A stretch of DNA of 64,000 bases, from contig CAVRIV010000001.1 in NCBI GenBank assembly GCA_963721335.1, positions 186,001-250,000 on the forward strand, given 5' to 3'. The translations under genes were made by a program, and so were the position numbers. The notes below the pieces were generated by a model. It did not search any database and was not told the DNA's origin. It worked only from the letters and a program-made list of their open reading frames with translations. Below are positions 1-10,613 of the stretch, in pieces (the first letter of the stretch is position 1; every line of letters begins with the position of its first letter). The DNA comes from CAVXDY01 sp963721335. Lineage in GTDB: Bacteria; Actinomycetota; Thermoleophilia; Miltoncostaeales; Miltoncostaeaceae.

Positions 1-1
1 C

Positions 2-377
2 TTCCACGGCATCTCGCAGGTGGAGGTCAAGCGCGACGACCGCGACGGGCGCGACTATCTGATCGAGGTCAACCCGCGCTCATGGCTCTGGGTGGGCCTC
101 GCCACGGCGTGCGGCGTCAACCTGCCGTACGCCTGCTGGCTGGACGCCGTCGGGCGCCCGCGCACCTGGCCCGCCGGGCATCGCAGCGGGCGGCGCTGGA
201 TCCTCGCGAGCAAGCACCTGGCCGGCAGCGCCCGCGAGGTGCGCCGCGGGGAGTGGACGCCTGCGCGCCTTCCTGTCGTCGCTGCGCCCGCCGATCGCCG
301 ACGGGGTCATCGACCCGCGCGACCCGCGGCCGGCGCTCGCCCTCTACTCGCGCATCGCGCGCCGGCGCCGTGCCTGA
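2..377 (+). CDS. ATP-grasp family enzyme, C-terminal end (partial)
   Basis: Only the last ~125 residues are in the window; the gene begins upstream. The visible stretch contains the ATP-grasp C-terminal motif LIEVNPRSW, in which the Glu and Asn normally bind Mg-ATP, followed by a GVNLPY segment typical of carboxylate-amine ligase-like ATP-grasp proteins. The frame breaks near position 265: reading moves to a second frame that ends at TGA 375-377. The next gene starts at GTG 370, so the two overlap slightly as in an operon. Inference: it ligates an amino acid or other amine to a carboxylate on a surface sugar or precursor. The substrate cannot be read from this fragment. Confidence 0.7.
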
Positions 378-1700
378 GCTGCGGCTGAGGATGGACGGCG
401 CGCGCGCCGCCTTCGCGCCCCGCGCCCGCTGGGTGCTCGAGACGCTGGCCGAGGCGCTCGGCGCCGCGGCCGGTGTGGACCGACGGCGAGGCGGACCTCG
501 TCTACGCCCCCGACCCCCCCGCCTCGGGCCTCTGGATCCCCGCCGACCTCGCCGCCCAGGCCTTCTTCGAGGGGAACCGGCCGTTCCCGAGCGCGTCGGT
601 CGCACCGCAGCCGCGACCTCACCCTGCTCTTCCCGCCCACCCGGCCCGAGCGGGCCGATCCCGGGCGACCTGGTCGCGAGCGCCTTCTACCTCCTGGCCC
701 GGTGGGACGAGCTGTGCGTGCCCGAGCGCGACGAGTTCGGCCGGCTGCCGCTGGCGGCCAGCTCCTTCGGGCGGATCGCGGGCCTCGACCTGGAGGACCC
801 CCCGGTGGAGGGCTACCTCTCCGCCCTGCGGGCCGGGCTGCGCATCCCGCCCCGCCGCTCCTGGAGCGTCGCCCTGACGCACGACATCGACCGCCTGCGC
901 CGGCGCACCCCCCGCGGGCTGGCCGGGATCGCCCGCCGCCGCGGGCCGCGCGGGCTCGCCGCCGCGCTGGTGGGCCCGGACCCGTGGGACAACGTGCCCG
1001 ACCTGCTGGAGAGCGCCTGGCGACGGGGGGTGCGATCCACGGTCTTCCTGATCGGGCGCAACGCCCACCGCCTCGACGGCACGCCGCGGCGCGTGTACGA
1101 GCGCGACCGGGCGGCGCTGGCCGCCGCCGTGCGCGCCGCCGGGCGGGGAGGTGGGGCTGCACGCGGCCTTCGCCTCCTCGGAGGACGGCGAGGCCCTGGC
1201 GGCCGAGCTCGCCGCCCTGCGGGCCGAGGCGGGGCCGGTCGCCGGCGTCCGCTTCCACTACCTGCGCTTCCGCTACCACGAGACCGTGCGCTGGCTGGAG
1301 CGCGCCGGCGTGGAGTACGACTCCAGCCTGGCGTTCAGCGAGGCGCCCGGGCTTCGCCGCCGGTATCGCCCGGCCCTTCCGGCCCTACCTGGTGGGCGAG
1401 GAGCGTCCCGCGGCCCTGCTCCTGCTGCCGCTGGCGGTGATGGACACCGACGCTGCACTCGCGCCTGGGCCTGGCGGCCGACGACGCCCGCGAGCGGGCC
1501 CTGCGGGTGCTGGACGTCGTCCGCCGGGCAGGAGGGCGGGCGGCCCTCCTGTGGCACAACACGTACCTCGCCGACGACCGCGCGCCCGGGCTACGGCCGC
1601 GCTCTGCGAGGACCTGCTCGACGAGCTGACCGCGCGCGGGGCCGCCCTGGGCCCGGCGGGCGCGCCGGCCGCCCCGGCCGAGGCGGCGCGCCTGGACGGC
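370..1700 (+). CDS. Polysaccharide deacetylase-like protein (DUF7033 type)
   Basis: Reconstructed from several frames, the protein has an N-terminal DUF7033-like part (FYLLARWDEL, then a Phe-Gly-Arg-rich stretch) and a deacetylase-like (beta/alpha)7 part beginning with the metal-binding motif ALTHDID. Later conserved pieces are GLHAAF, YDSSLAFSEAPG and LLWHNTY. The family acts on cell-surface glycans or is a catalytically altered relative; the reaction is not proven here. At least five single-base gains interrupt the frame (near 475, 600, 1145, 1355, 1450). The final frame runs without a stop into the following glycosyltransferase at about 1700, so the 3' end is uncertain: either a stop is masked by an indel or the proteins are fused. 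It sits between an ATP-grasp gene and two glycosyltransferases. Confidence 0.65.
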
Positions 1701-2740
1701 GTGCGCGCGGTGCACCTCACCACCGTCCACCGGCCCCGCGACGTGCGCATCTTCCACAAGGAGGCGCGGGCCGTCGCGGCCGCCGGCGGTCGCGCGGGGT
1801 GGTGGCGCCGCGCGACGCCGCTCGCGCCGGGCCCGGCGGCTCGCCGCCGGCTGGCGCCTGGCGCGGCTGGCGCGCGCGCGCGACGCCGACATCTACCACG
1901 TCCACGACCCCGAGCTGCTGCCCGCGGCCCTGTGGCTGGCGCGCGTCAGCCGGCGGCCGGTGGTCTACGACGTGCACGAGTACCTCGGCCAGACCGCCCG
2001 CACCAAGCGGTGGCTGCCCGGCCCGCTGCGGCTGCCGCGTCGCCCTCGCCGCCGAGCGCGCGGAGCGGCTCGGCGCCCGGCGCCTGGCCGGGGTGGTCAC
2101 GGCGAACGAGGACCTGGCCGCCCGCTTCGCCGCCGCCGGGCGCGCGCGCCGTGAGCGTCACGAACTCGCCCTGGTCCGACGCGTTCCCCGAGCCCGCCGC
2201 CGATGCCCTCCGAGCCGGACGTGCTCTACGTGGGCGGGCTCGGGCCGCTGCGCGGCCTGGAGGTGATGCGGCGCGGCGTTCCCGCTGGTGGCGGTGCCGG
2301 GCGCGCGCCTGGTGCTGGCCGGGCCGGGCGACCCGGGCGTCCTGCCCTCCGGGCGCGGTGCCACGTGGGCACGGTCGATCACTCGGAGGTGCCCGCGCTC
2401 CTCGCGGCCGCGCGCGTGGCGTGGATCCCACTGCAGCGCCACGGCAACTACGATCGCGCCGTGCCGACAAAGCTCGTGGAGGCGATGGCCGCCGGACGGC
2501 CCGTGGTGGCCAGCGACCTGGGACGGATGGGCGCGCATGGTGCGGGACGCCGGGTGCGGCCTCGTCGTGCCGCCGGACGACGCGGAGGCGCACGCCGCCG
2601 CGCTCACCCGCCTGCTCTCGGACGCCGGCGAGGCCGCCCGAATGGGCGCGGCCGGGCGGGCCGCCTTCGTCGACGGCCTCGGCTTCGAGTCCCAGGCGCG
2701 CGCGCTGACCGCCCTCTACGCCGAGGTGCTCGGGCGGTGA
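1701..2740 (+). CDS. Glycosyltransferase family 4 (first copy)
   Basis: A GT-B fold retaining glycosyltransferase. The N-terminal segment HLTTVHRPRDVRIFHKEA and the motif YHVHDPELL (donor/acceptor cleft) are followed by VLYVGGLGPLRG at the start of the second Rossmann domain. The GT4 nucleotide-sugar motif region appears as AVPTKLVEAMAAGRPVVASD with the conserved Glu, and a final GLVVPPDDAE. Length is about 345 residues after removing frame breaks near 1795, 2040, 2150, 2270 and 2530. GTG 1701 is chosen because homologues begin at this first beta strand. The stop at 2738-2740 overlaps the GTG of the next gene (GTGA). It probably adds a sugar to the lipid-linked repeat unit; donor and acceptor are unknown. 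Confidence 0.75.
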
Positions 2741-3982
2741 GCCGGGTCCTCTACGTCTCCCAGTACTTCGTGAGCGCCGACCAGCCCGGCGGGGTGCGCC
2801 ACTGGCAGCACACCCACGCGCTGGCCCGCGCCGGGCACCAGGTGACCGTCGTGACCTCCTACGTGCAGCACAAGGAGCGCACGGTGCCCGAGCGCTACCG
2901 GGGGCGGAAGGTGGTGCACGAGGACGGAGGACGGCCTCGACGTGTGGCGCACCTACTCCACACCGGGCTACGGGCGCGACCTGCGCTCGCGCGTGGCCAG
3001 CTACGGCACCTTCGCGCTGGTGGTCGGCGGTCGCGGGCGCGCGCGCGCCGCGCCCGGACGTGGTGGTGGCCTCGTCGCCCTCCCTGCCCTCGGCCGCCGC
3101 GGCCGCCGCCCTGGCCCGCGCGCGCGGCGCGCGCTTCGTGCTGGAGGTGCGCGACCTGTGGCCGGACTCGGCGATCGCGATGGGCCTGGTGCGCGACCGG
3201 CGCACGATCGCGCGTCGCCCGGCGCTGGAGGCCTACTGCTACCGCCGCGCTGATCGCATCGTCGCCCTCACCGAGGGCATCCGCGACGGGATCGTCGCCC
3301 AGGGCGTGAGCCCGGCGAGGATCACGCTCATCACCAACGGCGTGGACCTCGAGCCTCGCCGCCCGCGAGCCGGAACGGCGACGGCTCCGCGGCCGACCCG
3401 GCGGCGGTGCCCGACGGACGCCTTCGTGGCGATGTACGTGGGCGCCCACGGCACCTACAGCTCGCTCGAGACCGTGCTCGACGCCGCCGATCACCTGCGC
3501 GACCGCCGACGTGCGGCTGGTGCTCGTGGGCGGCGGCGACCGCAAGCCGGCGCTGGTGGACGAGGCCGGAGCGGCGGCACGCTCGACAACGTGACCTTCG
3601 TGGACCCGGTGCCCAAGCGCGAGGTGCCGGCCTGGCTCGCCCGCGCCGACGCCTGCCTGCTGCCCTACCAGGACAACGCGCTCTTCGCCGGCGCCCTGCC
3701 GAACAAGGCGTTCGACTACCTGGGCGCCGCGCCGGCCGATCGTCGCCGCCGCGCCGCGCGGCGAGCTGACGCGCATGGTCGAGCGCGCCGGCTGCGGGGT
3801 GGCCGTGCCGCCGGAGGACGGCGCGGCGCTGGCCGGCGCGATCCGGTCGCCTGGCCGCCGACCGGGCGAGGGCGCGCGCCGGATGGGCGAGAGCGGGCGC
3901 GCGCTACGCGCTCGAGCACTACGACCGGGCGGCCCTGGCCGCGCGCTTCGTGGCCACGGTGGAGTCGATTGCCGACCGATAG
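2737..3982 (+). CDS. Glycosyltransferase family 4 (second copy, WbuB-like)
   Basis: Begins VSRVLYVSQYF, a classic GT4 N-terminus, followed by GGVRHWQHTHALARAGH, then VVVASSPSLPS and FVLEVRDLWPDSA, the last being characteristic of the WbuB/fucosaminyltransferase-like GT4 subgroup. The donor-site region reads LPYQDNALFAGALPNKAFDY with the conserved acidic/Asn residues, and the protein ends in RYALEHYDR and a short tail. Several single-base gains (near 2930, 3030, 3365, 3510, 3575, 3735, 3850) break the frame. The start GTG 2737 overlaps the previous stop; the stop TAG 3980-3982 overlaps the TTG start of the sugar transferase. The role is glycan chain assembly at the inner membrane face; the specificity is inferred only from family resemblance. 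Confidence 0.78.
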
Positions 3983-4631
3983 CCCCCGCGCTGGGACCGC
4001 GGACCGGTCGGAGGGCGCGCCAAGCGGGCCACCGACCTGGCCCTGGCGGTGCCCGCTGACGCTCGCGCTGGCGCCCGCCCTGGTGGGCATCGCCATCTGG
4101 GTGCGCCGCGACTCGCCCGGGCCCGCCCTCTTCCGCCAGCGCCGCATCGGCTACGCCGGCCGCCCCTTCACCCTCCTGAAGTTCCGGACGATGGTGGTGG
4201 GCGCCGAGGGCATGGGCGCCGGGCTCGCGGTGGTCGCCGGCGACGACCGCATCACCCGCGCCGGCCGGGCGCTGCGGCGCCTGTCGCTGGACGAGCTTCC
4301 CCAGCTCCTGGAACGTGCTGCTGGGGCGACATGAGCCTGGTGGGCCCGCGCCCGACGGTCGAGTCGCAGGTCCGAGCTCTACGACGACCGCCAGCGGCGG
4401 CGGCTGCTGGCGCGGCCGGGGGTGACGGGGCTGGCGCAGGTGAGCGGCCGCAACGCCATCCCCTGGTCGGAGCGGATCGAGATCGACGTCGGCTACGTCG
4501 ACCGCTGGAGCCTGCGCCGCGACCTGGCGATCCTGGCCCGCACCGCGCTCGTGGTGCTGGGGCGCGAGGGCACCTACAAGGGCGAGCGCGGCGGGTTCGA
4601 CCTGTCCGGGCCGGGGAGCGCCGATGGCTGA
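3969..4631 (+). CDS. Undecaprenyl-phosphate sugar phosphotransferase (PglC/WcaJ C-terminal type)
   Basis: Short bacterial sugar transferase of ~215 residues, the initiating enzyme class that moves a sugar-1-phosphate onto undecaprenyl phosphate. A membrane-embedded helix (LTLALAPALVGIAIWV) precedes the conserved block SPGPALFRQRRIGYAGRPF, then LKFRTM, LDELPQL, GDMSLVGPRP and RPGVTGLAQVSGRN, which is the family signature in order. Length and the single hydrophobic segment match the monotopic PglC type rather than the longer WbaP type. Frame breaks lie near 4025, 4050, 4310, 4326 and 4370. The TTG 3969 start overlaps the preceding stop, and the end overlaps the next ATG 4624. It probably starts synthesis of the repeat unit completed by the two GT4 enzymes. 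Confidence 0.85.
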
Positions 4632-5629
4632 CGTGACCGTGCTCCTGACCTGCGCCGGACAGCGCGTGGACATCGTGCGCGCCTTCCGCGCGGCGCTCTC
4701 GGCGGGCACGCACCACGGCCGGGTGCTGGTGAGCGATCTCGACCCGCTCTCGCCCGCGCTGTTCGCCGCCGACGAGGTGGTGGAGCTGCCCGCCGTGGCC
4801 GACCCCGGCTACGGCGCGGCGGTCGCCGCGGTCTGCGCGGCGCCACGGCGTGCGCGCGGTCCTGCCGCTGACCGACCTCGACCCGGTCCTCCTGGCCATG
4901 GCCGCGCCGCTGATCGAGGCCGCGGGGGCCCGCGCCTTCCTGCCGAGCGCCGAGGTGGCCCTCGCCTGCCAGGACAAGTGGCTGTGCCACGAGCTCCTCA
5001 CCGCGCGGGCGCTGCCCTCGCCCGAGACCTGGCTGCCCGAGGCGGCCGACCCCGCGACCCTGCCCTACCCCGTGCTGCTGAAGCCGCGCCTCGGCTTCGC
5101 GGGGCGCCACATCTACCGCTGCTCCGACCCCGACGAGCTGGCCTTCTTCCGCCGCTACTCCCCGGTGGAGAGCGTGGTGCAGCGCGCCCTGCCCGGCCGG
5201 GAGTTCAGCATCGACTGCCTGGGCGACCCCGACGGGCGCGCCCTGGGCGCGGTGCCCCGGGCCATGATCCAGAGCAAGGGCGGGGAGCAGATCAAGGGCG
5301 AGACCCTGGACGACCCGCAGCTCGTGGAGGTGGGGGTGGCCGCCGTCGAGGGCCTGGCCCTGGCGGGCCCCAGCACCGTCCAGTGCTTCCGGGACAACGG
5401 GGCCATCCTCGGCATCACCGACATCAACACCCGCTTCGGCGGGGCCTTCCCGCTGCCGCAGGCGGCCGGGGCGGGCTACGTCGAGATGATCCTGGGCATC
5501 GCCGCCGGCCAGCGCCCGGAGTCCCGCGTGGGCGCCCACCGGCCCGGCGTCGTCATGACCCGGTACCTGGATCAGACCCTCCTGCACCGCGAACCCTCGG
5601 GTCTCGCCCCCCTGCGCGCGGATCGCTAG
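4624..5629 (+). CDS. ATP-grasp ligase, carbamoyl-phosphate-synthase-like
   Basis: About 335 residues. The N-terminus TVLLTCAGQRVDIVRAF is the Rossmann-like pre-ATP-grasp domain seen in CarB/PylC relatives. The ATP-grasp part shows LACQDKWLCHELL, PVLLKPRLGFAGRHIY (the lysine that contacts ATP phosphates) and the Mg-binding end ITDINTRFGGAFP. One frame break near 4845 (CAAPRRARG versus CAAHGVRAV). The ATG is eight bases inside the sugar transferase, so translation is coupled. This is the second ATP-grasp enzyme of the locus after the fragment at the left edge. Such enzymes in glycan loci often decorate sugars with amino acids or make unusual precursors; that role is inferred and the substrate is unknown. 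Confidence 0.78.
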
Positions 5630-5641
5630 GGTCCCGCGGAC

Positions 5642-6482
5642 GTGGATCGCGAGATCACCCTCCGGGACTACGGCCGCGTGCTGTGGAGCGGCCGCTGGCT
5701 GATCCTCGCATCGACCCTCGTCGCCGCGCTGGTCGGCCTGGTCCTCACCTTCCTCACCACCACCACCTACGTGGCGAAGGCGGAGCTGTACCTGGGCCAG
5801 GCGACATCGGTGTCGGGCACCCCGGTCTCCACGCCGACCACCAATCCGGCCACCGCCCCGAGCGCGCTCACCGGCGACCAGCTCATCAACCAGGTCGCCA
5901 AGGAGCTGGGCGTGACCGCCCAAGCGCGTCCGGCAGGGCGTGACGCTGACGGCGCCGCGAGCGCCGGGCGGCTCGGTGGGCAACCAGCCGACCATCGCCA
6001 CGATCACCTTCGAGGACGAGAGCCGCGACATCGCGCGGCGCGGCGCCAACGCCTACGCCGAGGCCGTCCTGACGCAGGCCAAGGCCTCCTCCGCCGACCT
6101 GGTCAGCACCTACGAGCAGGCCGTCTCGCAGGCCCGGTTGGACGTCGCCCGGCTGCAGAACGAGATGGCCCGCTATCGGACCGAGCTCCTGCAGACCCCC
6201 GGCGGGGACCGGGGCCTCGCGCTGCAGTCCGCCCTGTTCAGCGCGCAGAGCCAGCTCTCGATCTCCCAGACCGAGCTCGCCGAGCAGCGGCTGAACCTGG
6301 TGAAGGAGCGCCAGATCGGCCAGCCGGCCATCATCTCCCTCGCCGAGAGCCCCAGCTCCTCGAGCAGCCTCCCCAACCGCGCCCGCACCGTCATCCTGGC
6401 GGCCGTCATCGGCCTGCTCGTGGGGGTGATCGTGACGTTCGTGTGGCGAGGCAGCCCCGCGGGGCGTGCGGGGCGCGCGTAG
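5642..6482 (+). CDS. Wzz/YveK-type polysaccharide chain-length determinant
   Basis: A ~280-residue membrane protein with one N-terminal transmembrane helix (WLILASTLVAALVGLVLTF), a periplasmic region with a predicted coiled coil rich in Gln/Ala/Glu (about residues 130-210), and a C-terminal transmembrane helix (VILAAVIGLLVGVIVTFV) just before a short basic tail. This topology is that of polysaccharide co-polymerases that set glycan chain length in Wzy-type export. The usual proline-rich stretch before the second helix is replaced by a serine run. No cytoplasmic tyrosine kinase domain is fused or adjacent. GTG 5642 follows the previous stop by 13 bases. One frame break near 5925. The end overlaps the GTG of the next gene. 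Confidence 0.8.
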
Positions 6483-7873
6483 GGCAGCCGCGGCCGTGGT
6501 CGCGCCGGCGCTCGCGCTCGCGCTCGCGGCGGGGTGCGGCGGGGGCGGGGGCGGCGAGCCGACCGGCGCATCGGCGCCGCTGTTCGACGGACCCCCGGTG
6601 GCCGTGAGGGTGGCCGACGGGGACACCGGGCAGGCGGTGGGCGGGGTGGAGGTGAGCGGCCTGCGCGGGGGGGCCGTGATCGCCCGCGCGACCTCGGACG
6701 CCGACGGGCAGACGACCCTGCCGCTCGGGGTCGGGGTGGTCACCGCCGCCCCCCCGCGATACGCGCCGGCCCGCACCCGCGTGCGGGAGGGGGCGGCCGA
6801 GGTCGCCCTGTACGACCCGCGGCTCCAGAGCCCCCAGTACGGCGGCGGGCCGGCCCGCGACCGCCACGTGCCGGGGGTCCGGGCGGGGCCGCCGAGCGGG
6901 CGCCCGGCCTGGACCTTCGAGTCGCGCACGCTGATCGAGTTCCCGCCCTCGGTGCGCGACGGCCTGGTGGTGTTCGGGAACAACGCCGGGCGCGTCTACG
7001 CCCTCGACGCCGACGACGGGGAGCTGCGCTGGGCCCGGCGCCAGAGGGGCGAGATCGCCTCGACGCCGGCCATCACCGAGGACTCCGTCTACATGGCCTC
7101 GATGGACGGCTCGCTGGTCCGCTACGGCCTCGCCGGAACCACGCTCTGGACGTTCTCCACCTCCGGCAGCCCGATCGAGAGCTCGCCCCTGGCGGTGGGC
7201 GGCCTGGTCTACGTGGGGGCGCACGACGGCCGCCTCTTCGCGGTCGACGGGGAGACCGGGCGGGCGCGCTGGACCTTCCAGGCCCCCGCCGCCATCAAGG
7301 GCAGCGCCGCGCTGGCCGGCGGCCTCGTGGTGGTGGGCGACTACTCGGGAGAGGTCCACGCCCTGGACGCGCGCAGCGGCGCCGAGCGGTGGACCTACTC
7401 GGGCGGGGTTCGCTTCTACGGGGGGCCCGGGGTGAGCGGCGACCACGATCGTGATCGGCGACGTGGGCGGCGCCGTCATCGCGCTCGACGCCCGGGACGG
7501 GTCGGAGCTGTGGCGCCACTCGACCGGCGGGGCGTTCGTCTACTCCAGCCCGGCGATCGCCGGCGGGACGGTCTTCATCGGCTCCTACGACGGCATCCTA
7601 CGAGCGCTCGACCTGGCGTCCGGAGCGGTGCGCTGGAGCTTCGACGTCGGCGGGCGCATCTCCGGCTCGGCCACGGTGGTGGACGGCGTCGTCTACGTCT
7701 CGAGGCTCTACGCCCCCGGTCAGGCCCGCCGCACCTACGGCCTCGACGCCGCCACGGGCGCGGTGCGCACGGAGACCGACGACGGCCGCTACTCGCCCGC
7801 GGTGGGCGCCGGGCGCACCCTGTACCTGGTGGGCACCCGGATTCTGCGTGCGTATCCCGCGCCCGACGCCGTA
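6466..7873 (+). CDS. Beta-propeller (PQQ-like repeat) lipoprotein
   Basis: The N-terminus is a signal peptide with a lipobox (LALAAGC, Cys at about residue 24) followed by a Gly-rich linker, so an exported lipid-anchored protein is expected. After a short carboxypeptidase-regulatory-like beta domain (about residues 45-115) come seven or so PQQ-like blades marked by the pattern VYALDADDGELRW, LFAVDGETGRARW, VHALDARSGAERW, VIALDARDGSELW, LRALDLASGAVRW. There is no sign of an enzyme active site, so a scaffold or assembly function like BamB is more likely than a dehydrogenase. GTG 6466 overlaps the Wzz gene. Frame break near 7440. The true stop is probably TAA 7871-7873, reached after one base gain. 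A paralogue follows directly. Confidence 0.78.
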
Positions 7874-9100
7874 AGGCGCTCTGGATCGGGCTCGGCGCGC
7901 TGCGCGCTGGTCCTGGTCGCGGCGGGCATCCTCGGCCTGGGCCTGCTCCGCGGCTGGTTCGACTCCGGCAGCGTCGAGGGGACCACCGAGGGCTTCGAGC
8001 CGGCCGAGGCGCCCGCGCGGGCAGAGCGACGCCGGGTCGTGGCCGGAGTTCGGCTTCGACGCCCGGCGCACCCGCGCCAACCCGGCGCTCGACCTGGCCC
8101 CGCCCTTCCGGCGGCGCTGGACCTACGACGCGGGCTCGCTGCTGGAGTTCCCGCCGGTCCTCGCGGACGGGCGCGCCATCGTGGGCACCAACGCCGGCCT
8201 GGCCCTGGCCGTCGACCTGGCGAGCGGCCGCGAGCTGTGGCGGGTGGAGCTGCGCGGGCGGGTGGCGTCCTCGCCCGCCATGGCCGGCGACCTGGTCCTG
8301 TTCACGACCAACCGCGGCGACGTGCTGGCCCTCGAGGCCGCCACCGGACGCCAGGTGTGGCGCCGGCGGCTGGGGTCCGCCGTCGGAGTCGTCCCCGCTC
8401 GTGGTGGGCGGGTCGGCGTACGTCGGGACGCTGTCCGGGCGGGTCGCTGCGCCTCGACGCTGCGCACCGGCGGCGTGCAGTGGAGCGGCGAAGGCCGCGG
8501 GCGACGTGAAGGCCAGCCTGGCGCTGTCGGGGCCGAACGTGGTGGTGGGCGACTACGCCGGGCGCGTGACCGCCTTCCGCCGCACGGACGGGCGGGTGGT
8601 GTGGCGCACGACGAGCCCCGGCGAGCGCCTGCGGGGGCCCGGGCGCTTCTACGCCGGGCCGGCGGTGGCCTACGGGCGGGTCTACGTCGGCAACGTCAAC
8701 GGGCGCGTCGTCGCCCTCGACGAGGACACCGGCGAGCATCGCCTGGGTCCGCGTGCTCGGCGACTTCGTCTACTCCAGCGCCGCCGTGGCCGAGCGGCGC
8801 GTCTACGTGGGCAGCTACGACCACCGCTGCGACGCGCTCGACGCCGTCACCGGGCGGGTGCGGTGGAGCTTCGACGTGGGCGAGCGCATCTCCGGCTCGC
8901 CCTCGGTCATCGGCGACCTCGTCTACGTCTCGACGATCGCGCCGGACCCGAGCGACGGCCGCACGTTCGCCCTCGACGCCGCCACCGGGCGGCGCGTCCT
9001 GACCTTCCCCGACGGTCGCTACAGCCCGGCGGTGGCGATCGACGGGCTGCTGGTGCTGACCGGCGTGCGCACGCTCTACGGCCTGACGCCCCGCGGATGA
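7848..9100 (+). CDS. Membrane-anchored PQQ-like beta-propeller protein (paralogue)
   Basis: A second propeller protein related to the one before it. Instead of a lipobox it has an N-terminal transmembrane helix after a basic patch (KALWIGLGAL, then LVLVAAGILGLGLL), followed by an acidic linker and propeller blades with the same LALAVDLASGRELWRVEL and VVALDEDTGE pattern. Both end with a YSPAV..DG/GR..L motif and share RWSFDVG and RISGS, so they arose by duplication. The start cannot be fixed because the frame is broken near 7870 and 7905; further breaks lie near 8025, 8390, 8450, 8490 and 8735. The stop TGA 9098-9100 overlaps the ATG of murJ. Proposed role: extracytoplasmic scaffold for glycan assembly or attachment. 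Confidence 0.72.
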
Positions 9101-10613
9101 CCATCGGCCGGCTCGCCCGGGCGGCGGCGATCGTCGCCATCTTCGGGCCTGGTCTCGCGGCTGCTCGGCTTCGCTCCGGGAGGTGGTGCTCGCGGGCGCG
9201 TACGGCACCTCGGCGCAGACCGACGCGTTCGTCAACTCGCTCCTGATCGTCAACTCGTTCGCGGCGGTCCTGCTCTACACGCTGGTGACGCTCGATGATC
9301 CCGGTCTTCCAGCAGCGAGCGCGGCCGACGCGGGCGAGCGAGAGCGCCTGGCGGCTCGTCGTCGGCGCTCGCCGGCGTGGGTGGGCGTCGTGCTGGTGGT
9401 GCTCGCGTCGCTCGTGCGCGATCTGGCCGGAGGTGCCGGCGGCGCTCTTCCACCTCGACCCCGAGCGCGCCGCAGATCTACCGCGGAGCTCATCCGGATC
9501 ATGTCGCCGGCCCTCGCCCTGCAGGGGTTCTCGGCGATCTTCACCGCGATGCTCCAGATCCACGGCCGCTTCGCGGGGCCGGCCGCGGTGGGCGTCGCGT
9601 TCAACCTCGGGATCATCGGGGCGATCGCGATCGGCCAGGGCAGCGATCGGCATCGAGGCGGCGGCCTGGGGCGTGGTGATCGGCGCGACGGCTCCAGGTG
9701 GTGCTCCAGCTCCCGCAGTTCTGGCGCCTGCTGCGCGACGGCCCGCGCGCGGCCCGCCTTCCGCACCCGCGGCTCGGGTGGTCGGCCCTGCTGGCGCTGC
9801 CGGTGCTCGGCGCCTCGGTGCTGCAGCAGGTCAACAGCTTCACCGACAAGCTCTTCGCGTCGATCGCTCGAGGCGGCCGCGTCGCCGCCCTGAACTACGC
9901 CAACGCGCTCGGTCAGGCGCCCCGGGTCGCGCTGCTGCTGCCCCTGCTGACGCCGCTCTTCCCGTTGATCGCGCGCCTGATGTCCGAGCGGCGCGAGCGG
10001 CGAGGCCCTCAGCGCCTTCCGGCGCGTGGCGGGCCTGCTCGGCGCTGGTGGCCATCCCGATCGTGCTGCTGATGGCGATCTACGCCACCGAGGTGACCCA
10101 GCTCGCCTTCCAGCGCGGCCAGTGCGACGCGGACTGCGTCTCGGAGACTCGGCCGGCCGCTGCTCTTCTACGCGCTCGCGCTCTGGCCGGCGTTCGCTGT
10201 CGCTGCTGCTCAACCGCACCCTGTCGGCCGCCAACCACCAGCGCGACATCCTCTGGACCACGCGTCGCGACCGTGACGATCACGATCGTGCTCGATCTGC
10301 TGCTGCTCGGGCCGATGGAGCAGTCCGGCCTGGCGCTGGCGTCGACCATCGGCGTCTACGCGAACGCCGTGATGCTGATCGCGCTCCTGCGGCACCACTT
10401 CCCCAGCCTGTCCCTGCGCGACCTCGGCGCGCCGGCAGGTGCGGGTCCTCGCGGCCGGGCTCATCGCGGCGGGGCGTGGCGCTCCTGCCGACCTGGTCCT
10501 GCCGTACCGACGACCTCGCCTCGCTCGAGATGCTCCCGGTCCGCCTGACCGCCAAGACGGCCCTGGCCGCGGCCGCGCGTTCGCTCCTGGCCGCGCGCGT
10601 CCTCGCCCGGTGA
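9097..10613 (+). CDS. MurJ/MviN-like lipid-linked oligosaccharide flippase
   Basis: A polytopic membrane protein of ~500 residues in the MOP superfamily. The N-terminus GRLARAAAIVAIFGLVSRLLGF followed by REVVLAGAYGTS matches the MurJ start, where the basic residues line the central cavity. Further hallmarks are the LLYTLVTLMIPVF helix, RIMSPALALQGFSAIFTAML, GVVIGATLQVVLQLP, NALGQAPRVALLLPLLTPLFP and RTLSAANHQRD. Within this locus it most likely flips the undecaprenyl-linked repeat unit made by the upstream enzymes rather than lipid II, although a lipid II role cannot be excluded. About ten single-base gains interrupt the frame (for example near 9150, 9290, 9340, 9420, 9645, 9690, 10005, 10040, 10150, 10265). 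Confidence 0.82.

Noticed and set aside
370..2740. Deacetylase-like protein fused to a GT4 enzyme
   Set aside because: The open frame through position 1700 comes after several frame breaks and the GT4 part has a natural N-terminus at GTG 1701; I list two genes and flag the uncertainty.
2895..4709. Long antisense open frames across the glycosyltransferase region and many similar shadows
   Set aside because: Arg/Pro/Ala-rich translations without motifs, a usual result of extreme GC content opposite real genes.
6466..9100. PQQ-dependent alcohol dehydrogenases
   Set aside because: The blades match, but the catalytic Asp/Glu and disulfide motifs of dehydrogenases and any cytochrome partner are absent.
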